Shown here: piece after piece, positions 5,821 through 7,372 of the stretch | How positions within the stretch are numbered: position 1 is the stretch's first letter | Layout of the letters: each line of letters starts with the position of its first letter | From: Caldifarciminota bacterium | Lineage (GTDB): Bacteria; Hydrothermota; Tepidihabitantia; Tepidihabitantales; JAOUPE01 | Length of the DNA stretch: 7,372 nt | Direction of reading: 5' to 3' | Assembly (NCBI GenBank): GCA_029880025.1 | Contig: JAOUPE010000076.1 | Span: forward strand, 1-7,372 | Program-made: the position numbers and the translations under genes | The notes under the pieces: model-generated | What the model was told of the DNA's origin: nothing | Seen by the model: the letters and a program-made list of their open reading frames with translations, nothing else | Databases searched by the model: none

Positions 5821-7131
5821 TTATCTTATAAACACTGCCGATATTTTTTCTCCATCAATCTTTATGAAATATATTCCTGACCTGAGGTCTGTATTGTTTC
5901 TGATTACCCTGCCTGTTATATCATAAACTTGGTATCGTTTATCTCGCAAGAAAGATGCAAGTTGATTAAATGAAATTAGTCTTTTGGCTTTAATTTGATT
6001 ACTCTGTTTCTCCTCTATCCCATAGGCTTCATAAGTGCCGAATATTTCCCAATCGCTACCAACATACTTCTGATAGATACACCAGACACGAGTGAAAACA
6101 TCTGCGGTTAGACAAGGTTTATCACAAGCTCCAGTAGTATCAACCGGGACAAGTTCGGGAGAATAATAGAAAGTGGAATAGATGTAGTCTCCTCTTCTCC
6201 ATGCAATGGTCATCATTTCAAAGAGGGTGGGAGCATCAAAGGTTATAGCAGTAGGAGAAATATCCACGATTGAATCACAAGTAATCCGGTAATGTACATT
6301 AAAAGTATCATAAGCAGTGTTGAAAACATCATTTGAGCCAAAATTATGCCAGAGAATAATTGCGCCGCTGTCCATCATAAGCGGAGGACCCTCACCGATA
6401 ACCTCTGGGTTATAATTATAGCCAGAGCTATCGCAGACTACTATTGGCATAGTCCAAAAGTTATTCAAGTATTCGCTGTAATAGATATGAGAATAACATC
6501 TTGACTCTTTGGCATAGACGATTATTGGGTGGTTATGGCGGACGTGAATCTTCGGGTTTGTGCAAAAGGGGTCTTGGCTTTGGTCGATTATGAAATCGTC
6601 TGACCAGTTTGTTCCATTAAAAAATTTGGCAAGTATTCTTGTCGGAATCGTCTCAATCGCACTGCTCAATTGCCAAGTTACCCAAACCGTATCACTTATT
6701 ACGAAAACACTTGGATTCTCATCTCGGCAATCAGAAGAATTGGTTAACTGATATGGAGAATCAAAGCCGCTGGTGTCGCCTTGAGCGGCAAATATCTCCC
6801 AATTATTTCCGAAACTTTTCTGCCAAACCACCCATGCTTTGTTTCTCCAAAAATCAGTATACGCAACTGCCGGATTTTCGTTATCGCTATTATTACACGA
6901 ATCCAATGTAACTCGAATTATTGAATCCCACCCTTCCCAATTTGAGAAACGAGCAAATATGTTCCAGGTTTCGCCAATTCGCCGCTGCCAAACTAGACAA
7001 GTATGAGTGAGATAATTCCAACTCCGACAAACTTGTGGATTAATATCGTCACCGTACATTTGGGAAAGATTTATCGGCGTGTTCCAACTTAAAGCCAGAG
7101 AAGGGATGATTATAAATAACAAATACTTCAT
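5821..7131 (-). CDS. Secreted repeat (sialidase/BNR-like propeller) protein with T9SS-like C-terminal domain
   Basis: The 436-residue product starts with a Sec signal (MKYLLFIIIPSLALS, cleavage likely before Trp16) and has a strong AGGAGGTG site. The body is built of units of about 50-55 residues, each with a NPxV-type turn (NPQV 31, NPAV 86, NPSV 139, NPKI 192, NPEV 241) followed by a Trp-rich strand. The clearest copies are VWQRRIGETWNIFA (47-60), VWQKSFGNNWEIFA (102-115) and IYQKYVGSDWEIFG (352-365). This suggests a sialidase-like or BNR-type propeller without visible catalytic residues. The C-terminus, YQVYDITGRVIRNN then SGIYFIKIDGEKISAVFIR, has the strands of a T9SS type-A sorting domain, but the usual PNP motif before them is absent. 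It should be exported across both membranes and perhaps held at the surface. A neighbour upstream has the same kind of tail. Function is unknown; adhesion or glycan binding is only a guess. Confidence 0.82.
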   Translation of the reverse strand: MKYLLFIIIPSLALSWNTPINLSQMYGDDINPQVCRSWNYLTHTCLVWQRRIGETWNIFARFSNWEGWDSIIRVTLDSCNNSDNENPAVAYTDFWRNKAWVVWQKSFGNNWEIFAAQGDTSGFDSPYQLTNSSDCRDENPSVFVISDTVWVTWQLSSAIETIPTRILAKFFNGTNWSDDFIIDQSQDPFCTNPKIHVRHNHPIIVYAKESRCYSHIYYSEYLNNFWTMPIVVCDSSGYNYNPEVIGEGPPLMMDSGAIILWHNFGSNDVFNTAYDTFNVHYRITCDSIVDISPTAITFDAPTLFEMMTIAWRRGDYIYSTFYYSPELVPVDTTGACDKPCLTADVFTRVWCIYQKYVGSDWEIFGTYEAYGIEEKQSNQIKAKRLISFNQLASFLRDKRYQVYDITGRVIRNNTDLRSGIYFIKIDGEKISAVFIR

Positions 7132-7135
7132 ATTT

Positions 7136-7143
7136 CACCTCCT
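7136..7143 (-). promoter_or_regulatory. Near-perfect Shine-Dalgarno site of the secreted repeat protein gene
   Basis: AGGAGGTG on the minus strand sits 4 nt before the ATG at 7131. It is the strongest ribosome site in the window and fixes that start. Together with the site before the split-barrel gene it contrasts with the four-gene cluster, whose starts rely on overlaps. Confidence 0.85.
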
Positions 7144-7155
7144 CTATAAAAATTC

Positions 7156-7372
7156 TTATCTTACAATAAGCTTTTCGCTAAACTCCTTTTCTTTTGTCTT
7201 TAGTTTTAAGAAGTAGACTCCTGATTTCACACCTTTAAGCGAAATTTCTGTTTCACCCTTGACCCCTCCAAACTCTTCCACTCTTATCAAATTTCCCGCA
7301 ATGTCATATATTCTAACTTCTTTCACGGATGACGGACCACGGACACGAATAACGGATTTTGCCGGATTCGGA
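7156..7372 (-). CDS. C-terminal end of an exported protein with T9SS type-A sorting domain (5' end outside window)
   Basis: Seventy-one codons and a TAA stop are visible; the gene continues beyond 7372. The reading is PNPAKSVIRVRG, then SSVKEVRIYDIAGNLIR, then VKSGVYFLKLKTKEKEFSEKLIVR. This is a textbook type-A T9SS C-terminal sorting domain: a PNP turn, the VYD.xG core strand and the closing SG.YF.....KLIV strands. In this family the domain directs the protein through the type IX translocon and is then cleaved or used as an anchor. The functional front part is not in the window, so nothing can be said about activity. The stop lies 24 nt before the next gene, which also has a sorting-like tail, so the two are likely co-transcribed. 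The DNA for residues IRVRGPSS is made of a 7-bp repeat. Confidence 0.85.
   Translation of the reverse strand, partial: PNPAKSVIRVRGPSSVKEVRIYDIAGNLIRVEEFGGVKGETEISLKGVKSGVYFLKLKTKEKEFSEKLIVR
7325..7356. repeat. Degenerate 7-bp tandem repeat (ACGGAYN) inside a coding region
   Basis: ACGGA occurs at 7325-7329, 7332-7336, 7339-7343 and 7352-7356, with a diverged ACGAA at 7345-7349; spacings are 7, 7, 6 and 7 bp. Related CCGGA and TCGGA follow at 7362-7366 and 7368-7372. Because 7 is not a multiple of 3, the periodicity is in the DNA, not in the protein. From memory, GTCCGTGGTCCG-type strings occur as intergenic repeats in environmental genomes, which would make this an inserted repeat; that part is recall. 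Confidence 0.5.

Noticed and set aside
5821..7131. Active sialidase.
   Set aside because: Repeats are only BNR-like in shape; neither the Asp-box pattern (SxDxGxTW) nor the catalytic Arg/Tyr/Glu set could be identified.

Overview
The window looks like part of an AT-rich genome from a Gram-negative (two-membrane) bacterium of the FCB/candidate-phylum type. The best guess is something like candidate division WOR-3, with Bacteroidota-like relatives as the alternative. This rests on a TonB-receptor-type outer-membrane protein with a carboxypeptidase-regulatory-like front domain, lipoproteins with clear lipoboxes, and two exported proteins ending in type IX secretion (T9SS) type-A-like sorting domains. 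The lineage is inferred, because no marker gene is present.

All convincing genes are on the minus strand, so the window reads right to left. At the right edge (7372-7156) is the tail of a large exported protein ending in a canonical T9SS-type sorting domain. It is followed after 24 nt by a 436-aa secreted repeat protein (7131-5821) with a shorter, atypical sorting-domain-like tail, and after 16 nt by a 145-aa FMN-binding split-barrel (pyridoxamine 5'-phosphate oxidase-like) protein (5804-5367). The last two have strong Shine-Dalgarno sequences, and the three genes probably share a transcript.

A 72-bp gap (5295-5366) carries a credible sigma70-type promoter. It leads into a second cluster of four overlapping genes: a small hypothetical membrane protein (5294-4932), a lipoprotein with an FnIII-like domain and LVIVD-type propeller repeats (4959-3718), a second propeller lipoprotein (3730-2783), and a TonB-dependent-receptor-like outer-membrane protein (2783-660). 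Overlaps of 28 bp, 13 bp and a TAATG junction imply translational coupling. The four products are all predicted to lie in the envelope, so they may form one surface assembly: a receptor with two lipidated propellers and a small membrane partner. Its substrate cannot be read from the sequence.

The left end (1-659) is degraded, repeat-rich DNA. It holds a short IS630-type transposase remnant that stops exactly at a GTCACC/GGTGAC palindrome, a duplicated 14-bp motif with a 7-bp hairpin, a segment resembling dispersed repeats of MAG-type genomes, and a pair of nested short direct repeats just after the receptor gene. No tRNA, rRNA, CRISPR array, complete insertion sequence or convincing intrinsic terminator was seen.
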